Assembly (NCBI RefSeq): GCF_000178995.1
Contig: NZ_ADVZ01000001.1
Coordinates: 124,001-188,000 of the forward strand
DNA: 64,000 nucleotides
Direction of reading: 5' to 3'
Origin: Afipia sp. 1NLS2
GTDB lineage: Bacteria; Pseudomonadota; Alphaproteobacteria; Rhizobiales; Xanthobacteraceae
The notes beneath the pieces are model-generated. The model was not told where the DNA came from, did not search any database, and saw only the letters and a program-made list of their open reading frames with translations. Both the position numbers and the translations under genes were made by a program. Shown one piece after another: positions 10,973 to 19,148 of this stretch (position 1 is its first letter; every line of letters starts with the position of its first letter).

Positions 10973-11743
10973 CTACGCAATAACAGTACGCGCACGTTTG
11001 CCATGAAAATATTCCCGCAACCACGGATGCTGGGACGCCAGCATGTCGTCCATGGTGCCGACGAGCAGCACTTTCTTGTCGCCAAGTACGGCGATCCGGT
11101 TGCATGCGGTTTTCAGGCTGTCGAGGTCATGCGTTACCATGAAAACGGTCAGCCCCAAAGCGCGCTGCAAGGTCATGACGAGTTCGTCGAAATCACCGGC
11201 GCTGATCGGATCGAGGCCCGAGGTCGGCTCGTCGAGGAACACGATCTCCGGATCGAGCGCGAGCGCGCGCGCCAAGGCCACGCGCTTGATCATGCCGCCG
11301 GACAATTCGGACGGATAGAGATCGGCCGTCTCGGGTCGCAATCCCACCATGGTGAGCTTGGCGACGACGATTTCATCGAGCAATCGCTCCGACACTTTCA
11401 TGAACTCACGGACCGGAAACTGGATGTTCTGCCGCACCGTCAGCGAGGAGAACAACGCGCCCTGCTGGAACAGCACGCCCCAGCGGCGCTCGACCGCGCT
11501 GCGGGTCTTGTCGTCGGCCTCGTTCATATTGATGCCGAACACTTCGATCGTGCCAGAGCGCTTCGGCATCAGGCCGAGGATAGTGCGGGTCAGCACCGAC
11601 TTGCCCGCGCCAGACGGGCCGACGAAGCCGAGGATCTCGCCGCGCTTCACGTCAAGACTGAGCTTGTCGAGGATCAGCCTGTCGCCGAATCCGACCGTAA
11701 GGTCGCGCACCCGGATGATCGCGTCATTCGCCGCATTCGCCAT
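10973..11743 (-). CDS. mlaF: MlaF-like ABC transporter ATPase
   Basis: A 256-residue ABC ATPase. Walker A is GPSGAGKS at 42-49, the signature is LSGGM with the following IKRVALARAL, and Walker B is EIVFLDEPTSGLD. The LSGGMIKRVALARA form of the signature is typical of MlaF/Ttg2A-type lipid transporters. It powers phospholipid movement through the MlaE permease. It lies between mlaE (3 bp upstream) and mlaD (12 bp downstream), clearly one transcription unit. Confidence 0.93.
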   Translation of the reverse strand: MANAANDAIIRVRDLTVGFGDRLILDKLSLDVKRGEILGFVGPSGAGKSVLTRTILGLMPKRSGTIEVFGINMNEADDKTRSAVERRWGVLFQQGALFSSLTVRQNIQFPVREFMKVSERLLDEIVVAKLTMVGLRPETADLYPSELSGGMIKRVALARALALDPEIVFLDEPTSGLDPISAGDFDELVMTLQRALGLTVFMVTHDLDSLKTACNRIAVLGDKKVLLVGTMDDMLASQHPWLREYFHGKRARTVIA

Positions 11744-11746
11744 CGC

Positions 11747-12898
11747 TCAGACTCCGATCGAGGCGAAGAAGATGGCGAACAGACCATCAACGACAATGAC
11801 GAAGAAGATCGACTTCACCACGGATGCCGTGGTGTGCTTGCCCAGCGATTCCGCGCTGCCCTGCACCGCCGCGCCCTCGACGCAGGCGATGATGCCGATG
11901 ATGAGCGCCATGAACGGCGCCTTCACAAGGCCGACGGTGAAATGGTTGATCGAGATCGCCTCACGCAGCCGCGACAGGAAGGCGTCGGGCTGCACGCCAC
12001 CATAGAGCCAAGCGGTGAGACCACCGCCGTAAAGCGCAGCCATCGCGCCGAGGAAAGCCAGGATCGGCATCGCGATCACCAGCGCAAGGATGCGCGGCAG
12101 GATCAGCACCTCGGTCGGATCGAAGCCCATGGTGCGCAGCGCATCGACTTCCTCGCGCATCCGCATCGAGCCGAGTTCGGCGGTGTAGGCGCTGCCCGAA
12201 CGGCCCGCGACCATGATGGCGACCAGCAGCACGCCGATCTCGCGCAGCACCAGCACGCCGAGCATGTCGACCACAAACACGTCCGCGCCGAACTTGCGGA
12301 ACTGGAAAATGCCCTGCTGGGCGATAATGCAACCGATCAGGAAGGTGATGAGCACCACGATCGGCACTGCGCGCCAGCACACCTGTTCCAGTTGATGAAC
12401 AGTCGAGGTCAGGCGGAAGTGGCTCGGATGCAGAATCACGCGCCAGAACGCACTCAGGATGGAGCCTGTCATGTTGAGAAGGCCGAGCAGCGTATCGGCG
12501 ACCCCGACGACGGTGCGGCCAACCGCCTCGACGGCACGGACCGGACCAAACGGCACCTTTGCCGGCTCCGGCACAGCCTTCACGCGCTTCACTTCTTCAA
12601 CAAGACTCGCGTAATCCGCCGACAGGCCCGCAATCATCGGCGCGGTGTCGCCGCGCGTCAAAGCGCGGCGCAGCCTTTCGATCAGCCAGGCGCCGAACGT
12701 GTCCAGCCGCGAGATCTGCGAGACGTCGATGACAAGGCTCGCACGACTGCCATCACGGGAGCGCTCGGTGCGCTCCACAAGCTTCTCAAGCGCCGGCGCA
12801 TGGTGCACGGTCCATTCCCCGCCCGCGCGTAATGCCACACCGGCGCCAAGCGGCGTCTGCTCGAGGGTTGGATTCCCGTTCACGAAAGGCTCCCGCAT
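11747..12898 (-). CDS. mlaE: MlaE-like permease with fused N-terminal STAS domain
   Basis: A 383-residue protein from the Met at 12898. The N-terminal 100 residues form a STAS-like domain (ending near IDVSQISRLDTFGAWLIERL), the role played by separate MlaB in E. coli; the rest is the MlaE/Ttg2B permease with five or six membrane helices and the conserved segment ELGSMRMREEVDALRTMG. An in-frame ATG at 12967 would add 23 residues; neither start has a good ribosome site, and the shorter form was preferred because it leaves more room for a divergent promoter. First gene of the Mla-glk operon. No mlaC or mlaA gene is in the window. Confidence 0.88.
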   Translation of the reverse strand: MREPFVNGNPTLEQTPLGAGVALRAGGEWTVHHAPALEKLVERTERSRDGSRASLVIDVSQISRLDTFGAWLIERLRRALTRGDTAPMIAGLSADYASLVEEVKRVKAVPEPAKVPFGPVRAVEAVGRTVVGVADTLLGLLNMTGSILSAFWRVILHPSHFRLTSTVHQLEQVCWRAVPIVVLITFLIGCIIAQQGIFQFRKFGADVFVVDMLGVLVLREIGVLLVAIMVAGRSGSAYTAELGSMRMREEVDALRTMGFDPTEVLILPRILALVIAMPILAFLGAMAALYGGGLTAWLYGGVQPDAFLSRLREAISINHFTVGLVKAPFMALIIGIIACVEGAAVQGSAESLGKHTTASVVKSIFFVIVVDGLFAIFFASIGV

Positions 12899-13015
12899 TT
12901 TTACGCCTACAGAACGCGAGCAATCGGTTCCCGGTCCGGCTTGTACGGAGAACCTCCTAAGAGCCATAATTGTGGCACAACGGCAAGCCCGTCATCAACC
13001 AAGCGTCACATTTCA

Positions 13016-14002
13016 ATGACCTCTGTTCCTTTCCAGCTACAAGTCCACATCGAGCGCTGGCCGATCGCAGGCCGCTTCTCCATCAGCCGCGGCAGCAAGA
13101 CCGAAGCGGTCGTCGTCGTCGCCGAAATCTGCCGCAATGGAATAACCGGCCGTGGCGAGTGCGTGCCCTATCCACGCTACAACGAGACGCCGGAAGCGGC
13201 CGTCGATGCGATACATTCGGTCGGCCACTGGACGAGTCTCACGCGCGAGATGCTGCGGGAGCGGATGCCGCCGGGAGCCGCACGCAACGCGCTCGACTGC
13301 GCGCTGTGGGATCTGGAAGCGAAGGAAGCGAAGCGGCGCGTCTGGGAGCTTGCGGGCCTTCTCGCGCCACACTCTCTCACCACCGCCTACACCATCTCGC
13401 TCGGCACGCCGGAGGAGATGGCGCTGGCCACATCGGCAGCCGCGCACCGCCCGCTGCTCAAGATCAAGCTTGGCGGCGAAGGTGACAAGGGCCGCATCGC
13501 CGCCGTACGGCGCGCAGCACCTGATGCGACCTTGATCGTTGATGCCAACGAGGCGTGGTCCGACACCAACCTGCAACGCAACCTCGATGCCTGCGCCGAA
13601 GCAGGCGTCGCTCTGGTCGAGCAGCCGCTTCCCGCGGGACGGGATGCCGCACTCGAACGGATCATCCGCCCGATCCCGGTCTGCGCGGACGAGAGCGCGC
13701 ACGCCACCGCTTCCCTCAAGGAGTTGGTTGGGCGCTACGATGCGGTCAATATCAAGCTCGACAAGACCGGCGGCCTCACCGAGGCCCTGGCGATGAGCCG
13801 CGAGGCTGAGCGCCTTGGGCTGCGTGTTATGGTCGGCTGCATGGTGGCGACCTCGCTTGCAATGGCCCCGGCTCTGATCGTGGCGCAGCAGGCCTTTATC
13901 GTCGACCTCGACGGCCCGCTGCTGCTGGCGAAGGACCGCGAGCCCGCCCTGCGCTATGAGGGCTCGACCGTCGATCCGCCGGACGCAGCACTCTGGGGGT
14001 AG
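13016..14002 (+). CDS. dgcA: L-Ala-D/L-Glu (dipeptide) epimerase, enolase superfamily
   Basis: A 328-residue muconate-lactonizing-subgroup enolase-superfamily enzyme. The acid/base Lys lies in LLKIKLGG, the metal ligands in VDANEAWS, VEQPLP and CADESAH, and the second Lys in VNIKLDKTGG; VGCMVATSL is the usual closing motif. Members epimerise the Ala-Glu dipeptide from murein turnover; in Rhizobiales the same family is often annotated as N-acetyl-D-Glu racemase DgcA, so the exact substrate is open. The start at 13016 (MTSVPFQ) is preferred to the longer frame from 12941, which runs into the divergent mlaE region. Confidence 0.85.
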   Translation: MTSVPFQLQVHIERWPIAGRFSISRGSKTEAVVVVAEICRNGITGRGECVPYPRYNETPEAAVDAIHSVGHWTSLTREMLRERMPPGAARNALDCALWDLEAKEAKRRVWELAGLLAPHSLTTAYTISLGTPEEMALATSAAAHRPLLKIKLGGEGDKGRIAAVRRAAPDATLIVDANEAWSDTNLQRNLDACAEAGVALVEQPLPAGRDAALERIIRPIPVCADESAHATASLKELVGRYDAVNIKLDKTGGLTEALAMSREAERLGLRVMVGCMVATSLAMAPALIVAQQAFIVDLDGPLLLAKDREPALRYEGSTVDPPDAALWG

Positions 14003-14138
14003 CCCAAAAATAAGTCGGTCGATAACTCAGTCTGGCCAATTGCCCGCCACACTCAAATCAGATTCGATGGGTCCGTCCGATTTGGAACCGTTTCCCCGCG
14101 GGTGGAATCACTTGCGCGGGCGAGTGTGAGTAACGTCC

Positions 14139-15422
14139 ATGGCTGAAGAAGCCTTTGCATTGTCGCCGATTTCGGCGAGCGCTGCGGTCCCCACCGAGGC
14201 CGATTATCACGCTATCCGCGAAGCTTTCATGGAAACCGCGCGGGGGCGCTGGTTCCTGACCGAATACGCCAAGCGCAACCGCAACGCGGATACCGCCATG
14301 GTGCTGGAGGCGGTCGTGCGGATCGAGCAGAGCATTGGCGCGGCGCATCACGAAGCTGGAGCCTCGGCCCCTTCTGAAGCCCTCCTGGAAGCAGCACTCG
14401 AGAAGGCACGGGCGGCGATCCGCGAGCAGTTCACCGAAACCGGATTCGACCATACGTTGTTGCCGTGGCGCAAAAGCGCCCGGATCATTCGCGAGATCAT
14501 CTGGGGCTTGCGAGAATCCGGGGCCGACCCCCGCATCTGCAATATCCTCGACGGTCAGGTCCGTGCCATCGAAGCGGCCTGCGACGACTTCCCTCTCGAG
14601 GCCATTCGCGACCGGATGCTGGCGGCCCTCGACACCGCAGTTTTGCAAGACCGTGAAGCCGCTCCGGCGACAACCGAGAGCGCAGGCGACGAACCCGCCG
14701 CCGCTGAAATCACCACGAACGCGACTCCTGCCCCGGTCCCAAACCTCGAAACGCAGCCGGAAGCTGCCGTTGCAGAGTCGGTCGTTACGGAAACTGCCGT
14801 TGTGGAGCCTCCCCTTGTGGAAACGGCTGTTGCGGAAGCCGTGACCGCGAAGATCGAGGCCGCGATGGAAACCATCGCGCCCGAGGCCCCTGCGCCTGAA
14901 ATCCCCGCGCCTGAAGCCGCCTCTCTTGAAGTCGTCGCTTCGGAAGTCGAGGCCCTTCTTGAGGCCGCCGTCGAAGCTGCGCCTGCCGTAGCAGTTGCAG
15001 AGCTGCCGCAACCCGAACCGGCCCCGGCGGAAAGCGAGCCCGCTCCCGTGGCCGCAGCGCCGCGCTCGATCATGACGGCTTCGGCCTCGCAACCGGCCCC
15101 TCAGCCAATGGCCGACCCCGTGGCCGTCGAGGCATCGGTCGTGGCCACCGCCGCAACCCTTCCACAGGTTGCTCCAGCCACCGAACCGGCGCCCGAAACC
15201 ACCATGGCGGCCGAGGCGGAAGGCGGCGGCTCCGAAGATCTCTGGGCCGACATCGAAGCCGAAATCGCTCCGCTGCCGCCTTTCGATCCGGTGCATGAGG
15301 CATCTCTTGGAGCCAGTCTGATCGCGCAGGGTGTCGTGGCGCGGCCGTCCAACGGCCGGGCGGATCTGCTTGCGCCAATCCGTCGCATGAGCCACGCCGA
15401 GCGGATCGCGTTTTTCAGCTAA
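14139..15422 (+). CDS. Hypothetical Ala/Glu/Pro-rich protein
   Basis: A 427-residue protein of unknown function. The N-terminal 150 residues are folded-looking and helical, with the segment MxTARGRWFLTEYAKRNRNADT that recurs in alphaproteobacterial hypothetical proteins. Residues about 170-370 are low-complexity Ala/Glu/Pro/Val repeats, probably disordered. The last 60 residues are again conserved-looking (WADIEAEIAPLPPFDPVHEASL, ending HAERIAFFS). No signal peptide or membrane segment is seen. The gene stands alone between dgcA and the convergent dehydratase. The start codon was chosen as the first ATG; no strong ribosome site is visible. Confidence 0.7.
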   Translation: MAEEAFALSPISASAAVPTEADYHAIREAFMETARGRWFLTEYAKRNRNADTAMVLEAVVRIEQSIGAAHHEAGASAPSEALLEAALEKARAAIREQFTETGFDHTLLPWRKSARIIREIIWGLRESGADPRICNILDGQVRAIEAACDDFPLEAIRDRMLAALDTAVLQDREAAPATTESAGDEPAAAEITTNATPAPVPNLETQPEAAVAESVVTETAVVEPPLVETAVAEAVTAKIEAAMETIAPEAPAPEIPAPEAASLEVVASEVEALLEAAVEAAPAVAVAELPQPEPAPAESEPAPVAAAPRSIMTASASQPAPQPMADPVAVEASVVATAATLPQVAPATEPAPETTMAAEAEGGGSEDLWADIEAEIAPLPPFDPVHEASLGASLIAQGVVARPSNGRADLLAPIRRMSHAERIAFFS

Positions 15423-15423
15423 A

Positions 15424-15467
15424 GCGTTTTCAAGCGAAGTGGGAACCGGTTCGCGTGAAGAAAACGC
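15424..15467. repeat. Extragenic palindromic repeat in a convergent gap
   Basis: The 46-bp space between two convergent stop codons is filled by a nested palindrome: GCGTTTTC (15424-15431) pairs with GAAAACGC (15460-15467), and inside it GCGAA (15434-15438) pairs with TTCGC (15450-15454), around the core AACCGGTT. I recognise this from memory as an abundant intergenic repeat of Bradyrhizobium-group genomes (GCGTTTTC...ACCGGTTCGCGTGAAGAAAACGC). It may serve as a transcription end for both genes. Confidence 0.7.
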
Positions 15468-15468
15468 G

Positions 15469-16464
15469 TCAAGATTCTTGGCCCTCACGAATGGCGTCGG
15501 CATAAAGCCCGGCGTCGACATTGCCGCCGGACAGGACGATCACCACGGTCTTGCCGCGCGCGTCCATCCGGCCCGCCAGCAGCGCCGCCAGCGCCACGCT
15601 GCCGCCCGGCTCGGCCACCAGCTTCAACTCGCGAAACGCAAACGCCATCGCCTGCGCCACCTCGGCATCCGTCGCCGTGACGCCACCGGCGCCAAGCCCA
15701 TGATTGATTGCGAATGTGAGTTCGCCCGGCTCGGGTGCCATCAGGGCGTCGCAGAAGGTGCGGTTCTGCGCGTGATGCCGCTGGCGCTGCCCGCTCGCAA
15801 ACGAGCGCGCATGGTCGTCATAACCATCCGGCTCGGCGGTGAGGAATTTCGCCTGCGGAAAGTGGTGGTGGACCGCCAGCGCAATGCCCGCCATCAGCCC
15901 GCCGCCGGACGCCGGCGCGGACACGATGTCAGGGGCAACACCGAGCGCCCGCAGGTCCTCCACTATCTCGAGGCCCACGGTGCCCTGCCCCGCGATGATG
16001 CGCGGATCGTCGAATGGCGGCACCAGCGTCGCGCCGCTCTCCGTAGCAATGTTTTGCGCGATCTCCTCGCGGCTCTCGCGCTCACGATCATACAGAACCA
16101 CCCGCGCGCCATAGCCCTTTGTGCGTTCGCGCTTGAACGCGGGCGCGTCCGCCGGCATCACGATGGTCGCGGGCAGGCCCAGCAACTGCGCGGCGGCGGC
16201 GACGCCCTGCGCGTGATTGCCGGACGAAAACGCCACCACGCCCTTGCCCCGCTCCGCCAAGGGAATCAGCGACAGGCGGTTATAGGCCCCGCGAAACTTG
16301 AACGAGCCGGTTCGTTGCAGCACTTCCGGCTTGAGGAATACACGCGCGCCGGTCTGCGCGTCGAGCGCGGGCGAGCTTAACAGGCGGGTTCTGACAGCAA
16401 CCGGCGCAAGTGCTGCGGCCGCAGCCTCGATGTCGGCATAAACGGGCAAGGGAAGATGAGTCAT
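15469..16464 (-). CDS. Threonine/serine dehydratase-like PLP enzyme
   Basis: A 331-residue fold-type II PLP enzyme. The Schiff-base Lys56 is in TGSFKFRGAYNRL, and SSGNHAQGVA binds the PLP phosphate/substrate carboxylate; the glycine loop ASGGGLMAG follows. The length matches catabolic threonine ammonia-lyase or serine racemase without the ACT regulatory domain of biosynthetic IlvA. It would deaminate Thr/Ser to 2-oxo acids or racemise serine; sequence reading cannot separate these. Convergent with the hypothetical gene; upstream lies the glycosyltransferase on the same strand, 48 bp away. Confidence 0.85.
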   Translation of the reverse strand: MTHLPLPVYADIEAAAAALAPVAVRTRLLSSPALDAQTGARVFLKPEVLQRTGSFKFRGAYNRLSLIPLAERGKGVVAFSSGNHAQGVAAAAQLLGLPATIVMPADAPAFKRERTKGYGARVVLYDRERESREEIAQNIATESGATLVPPFDDPRIIAGQGTVGLEIVEDLRALGVAPDIVSAPASGGGLMAGIALAVHHHFPQAKFLTAEPDGYDDHARSFASGQRQRHHAQNRTFCDALMAPEPGELTFAINHGLGAGGVTATDAEVAQAMAFAFRELKLVAEPGGSVALAALLAGRMDARGKTVVIVLSGGNVDAGLYADAIREGQES

Positions 16465-16512
16465 GATCCCGTCTTATCGCGCCGGGCCATGGCCGATCAA
16501 GGCGCGCAGCCT

Positions 16513-17541
16513 TCACGCTGCCGTGCGCGTGGAATGCAGGCTGTCCCGGCGCGGATGGACGATATTGTCGATGAAAGCGCGCGCGCAGTTCTCCCAGGTG
16601 TGGTTCAGCGCGAAGGCCCGGCATCGCTCGGGAGAAATCGCCAGAGCGGCACGGCAGGCCGCGCCGAGGTCTTCACTGAGAACTCCGACCGGCGCATCGC
16701 CGATGACATCCTTCGGGCCGCTGACGGGGAACGCCGCCACCGGCACGCCGCTCGCCAATGCTTCCAGCAGCACCAGCCCGAACGTATCGGTGCGGCTGGG
16801 AAAGACGAACACATCTGCGGTCGCATAGATTTGCGCGAGCTGCTCGCCCTGCAGAGCGCCGAGGAAAATCGCATCCGGATATTTGCGCGCAAGTTCATGG
16901 CGAGCGGGGCCATCGCCCACGATGATCCTGGTGCCGGGAAGATCGAGGTCGAGAAACGCTTCCAGATTTTTCTCGACTGCAACACGCCCGACCGACAGGA
17001 AGATCGGACGCGGCAGCCCGAGATCGAATTGCCGCGGACAAAACAATTCCGTGTCCACCCCGCGCGGCCACAGCACCACGCGAGAAAAGCCGCGCTCGCG
17101 CAATTCTTCCGCCAGCGCGGGCGTCGCCGCCATCACTGCCTGACTTGCCGCATGAAATCGCCGCAGACCTCGCCATACCCATGATTCCGGGATCGGCGAG
17201 CGCGCCGACACATATTCCGGAAAACGGGTGTGAAAGCTCGTGGTGAACGGCAGCCCCCGCTTCAGGCAATAGCGGCGCACCAGCAAGCCAATCGGCCCTT
17301 CAGTCGCGACATGGATATTGTCGGGGCGCGCATCCGCGATCAGTTTCGCGATCCGCGCCGGGCCGGGAATGGCGACACGCAAATCCGGATAACTTGGCAG
17401 CGCGACAGTGGCGAAGGATTGCGGCGTGAGAAACGACACATCGACGCCGAGATCGCGCGCCGCATCCGCCATCATCGTCAGCGTGCGGACGACGCCATTG
17501 ACCTGCGGGTGCCAGGCGTCGGTCGCGATCAGAATCCGCAT
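16513..17541 (-). CDS. Family GT1/GT4 glycosyltransferase, Agt-like
   Basis: A 342-residue GT-B glycosyltransferase. The N-terminal RILIATDAWHPQVNGVVRTL motif and the C-terminal FVFPSRTDTFGLVLLEALASG E-x7-E motif are typical of GT4 retaining enzymes that glycosylate lipids. The start at 17541 overlaps the preceding phosphoesterase stop by one base (TGATG), so translation is coupled; the longer frame to 17601 is not needed. In many alphaproteobacteria the PlcP phospholipase is paired with such a glycosyltransferase (Agt), which turns the released diacylglycerol into glycolipid under phosphate limitation. That role is inferred from the pairing; mannosyltransferase activity on another lipid is an alternative. 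Confidence 0.75.
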   Translation of the reverse strand: MRILIATDAWHPQVNGVVRTLTMMADAARDLGVDVSFLTPQSFATVALPSYPDLRVAIPGPARIAKLIADARPDNIHVATEGPIGLLVRRYCLKRGLPFTTSFHTRFPEYVSARSPIPESWVWRGLRRFHAASQAVMAATPALAEELRERGFSRVVLWPRGVDTELFCPRQFDLGLPRPIFLSVGRVAVEKNLEAFLDLDLPGTRIIVGDGPARHELARKYPDAIFLGALQGEQLAQIYATADVFVFPSRTDTFGLVLLEALASGVPVAAFPVSGPKDVIGDAPVGVLSEDLGAACRAALAISPERCRAFALNHTWENCARAFIDNIVHPRRDSLHSTRTAA

Positions 17542-18353
17542 CAGGCCGCCTGTGCCGCGATGGCGGGCGAAGGCGCGGCCTGCCGCAGCGGCGCGGTCCA
17601 TGTGAGGATTTCAAACCGGCCGTCGTGATGCTCGACCAGTGCGGTGCAGCTTTCCACCCAGTCGCCGCAATTCATGTAGCGGATGCCGTCATGATCGCGG
17701 ATCGTGGCGTAATGAATGTGGCCGCAGATCACGCCGTCCGCATTGTTGCGGCGCGCTTCCGCCGCCAGCGTCTGCTCGAACGCGCCGATGTAATTCACCG
17801 CGTTCTTCACCTTCTGCTTCGCCCATTGCGAGAGCGACCAGTAAGGCGAACCGAACATGCGGCGGAATACATTCACAAGGCGGTTGGCCTGAATCGCAAG
17901 ATCGTAGGCCTTGTCGCCGAGATGCGCGAGCCAGCGCGCGTTCTGCACCACGAGATCGAACAGGTCACCATGAATGACAAGATAACGCTTGCCGTCGAAT
18001 CCCTGATGGATCGCCTGCTCCACCACCTCGATGCCGCCGAAATGCGTGCCGTAATAGGAGCGCAGGAATTCGTCGTGGTTGCCGGGGATATAGAACACCT
18101 TCGCGCCCTTGCGGACGCGGCGAAGCATTTTCTGCACGAAGTCGTTATGCGATTGCGGCCAGTGCCAGTTCGATTTCAGTGCCCAGCCATCGATGATGTC
18201 GCCGACCAGATAGATCGTCTCGGCATCGTGCACGCGGAGGAAATCGAGAAGCCGCTCGGCCTGCGATCCCCTGGCTCCCAGATGGACATCCGAAATGAAC
18301 AGAGTGCGGAAGGTCCGTTCCGGAGCGCCATCGGAGATGAAGGCTTTTTCCAT
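17541..18353 (-). CDS. plcP: PlcP-like intracellular phospholipase C (metallophosphoesterase)
   Basis: A 270-residue calcineurin-like phosphoesterase. Metal motifs are SDVHLG (Asp22, His24), VGDIIDGW, GNHDEF near 90, and GHIHYA near the C-terminus. Automated tools usually name this type UDP-2,3-diacylglucosamine diphosphatase, but the length (about 270), the overlap with a GT4 glycosyltransferase and a candidate Pho box upstream match PlcP of Sinorhizobium (SMc00171 family), which cleaves phosphatidylcholine to diacylglycerol during phosphate starvation. No Shine-Dalgarno sequence precedes the ATG, in keeping with a leaderless message. An LpxH-type lipid A hydrolase remains the alternative. 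Confidence 0.72.
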   Translation of the reverse strand: MEKAFISDGAPERTFRTLFISDVHLGARGSQAERLLDFLRVHDAETIYLVGDIIDGWALKSNWHWPQSHNDFVQKMLRRVRKGAKVFYIPGNHDEFLRSYYGTHFGGIEVVEQAIHQGFDGKRYLVIHGDLFDLVVQNARWLAHLGDKAYDLAIQANRLVNVFRRMFGSPYWSLSQWAKQKVKNAVNYIGAFEQTLAAEARRNNADGVICGHIHYATIRDHDGIRYMNCGDWVESCTALVEHHDGRFEILTWTAPLRQAAPSPAIAAQAA

Positions 18354-18376
18354 GGGCGTGCAGCTAGCAGATTTGT

Positions 18377-18394
18377 GTGACAGACAAATGACGA
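18377..18394 (-). promoter_or_regulatory. Candidate Pho box upstream of plcP
   Basis: On the minus strand the 18 bases read TCGTCATTTGTCTGTCAC: two GTCA(T/C) repeats spaced 11 bp apart, close to the rhizobial PhoB consensus CTGTCAT-N4-CTGTCAY. The second heptamer, CTGTCAC, is complete. About 10 bases further on is TAGCTG, a possible -10, which would put the transcription start at or near the plcP ATG, 23 bases from the box. Confidence 0.6.
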
Positions 18395-18407
18395 AACAGG
18401 CCCGGCC

Positions 18408-19052
18408 TCACGCCGCAACCGGCCCCGTCCGTTCAAAAGAGACCAGCGTGTAGAAGGCCGCCACTTTCCGACGCTCGACGAGGGTCGCATTGTCGTTCTG
18501 CGCCCACGCGGCAAGCCGCGCGAACGGAAATTCGGGACGCAAGCCCAGCGCGCGGGTACGCTTCGCCGCCCAGCGCTCCACCGCAGCCGCAACACCTTTT
18601 TCCGAATACAGATGGTTGACGAGGATGATGCGGCCGCCCGGCTTCACCACCCGATGGCATTCGGACAGGACCTGCTCGGGATTGGCGACCAGCGTGATGA
18701 CGAATTGCGCCACGACGCAATCGAATGTCGCATCGGGAAACGACATGTTGTGCGCATCCATCTGCAGCACGTCCCTGACGTGCGGATACCGGCCGCTCGC
18801 CATTTTCGCCCGCGCCTTGGCGAGCATCGGCGCGCTCATGTCGATGCCGGTGATTTCTGTCGCGGCGTTGTAATCGTCGAACGACAAGCCGGTGCCGACG
18901 CCGACCTCCAGAATTTTGCCACCGATGGCGCAGGCAGCGGCGGCAGCGGCGCGCCGTCCCTTGACCATCACAGGCCCGCATACCGCGTCATAGATCGGCG
19001 CCCAGCGGGCATACGCCGTTTCAACGGTTGATCGATCGAGGTCCGTGTTCAT
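18408..19052 (-). CDS. pmtA: PmtA-like phospholipid N-methyltransferase
   Basis: A 214-residue class I SAM-dependent methyltransferase. Motif I is LEVGVGTGLSF (49-59), and the N-terminal YARWAPIYDAVCGPVM is characteristic of the Rhodobacter-type phosphatidylethanolamine N-methyltransferases also found in Bradyrhizobium. It would methylate PE stepwise toward phosphatidylcholine at the inner membrane surface. Its place just upstream of the plcP-like gene on the same strand makes biological sense, since PC is a PlcP substrate. A ubiquinone/menaquinone methyltransferase is the alternative reading. Confidence 0.8.
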   Translation of the reverse strand: MNTDLDRSTVETAYARWAPIYDAVCGPVMVKGRRAAAAAACAIGGKILEVGVGTGLSFDDYNAATEITGIDMSAPMLAKARAKMASGRYPHVRDVLQMDAHNMSFPDATFDCVVAQFVITLVANPEQVLSECHRVVKPGGRIILVNHLYSEKGVAAAVERWAAKRTRALGLRPEFPFARLAAWAQNDNATLVERRKVAAFYTLVSFERTGPVAA

Positions 19053-19148
19053 CGTGACGATCCAGACAGGCTCCGGGAATCGGAGCGTTGCGATGGATCG
19101 GGGGTAACAGCGCCATGCGACAGTTCGACGACAAGCGCCGTATCGCGC

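Noticed and set aside
19053-19085. Second Pho box upstream of pmtA
   Set aside because: Two GTC repeats occur but are spaced 9 bp instead of 11 and the first half is incomplete.
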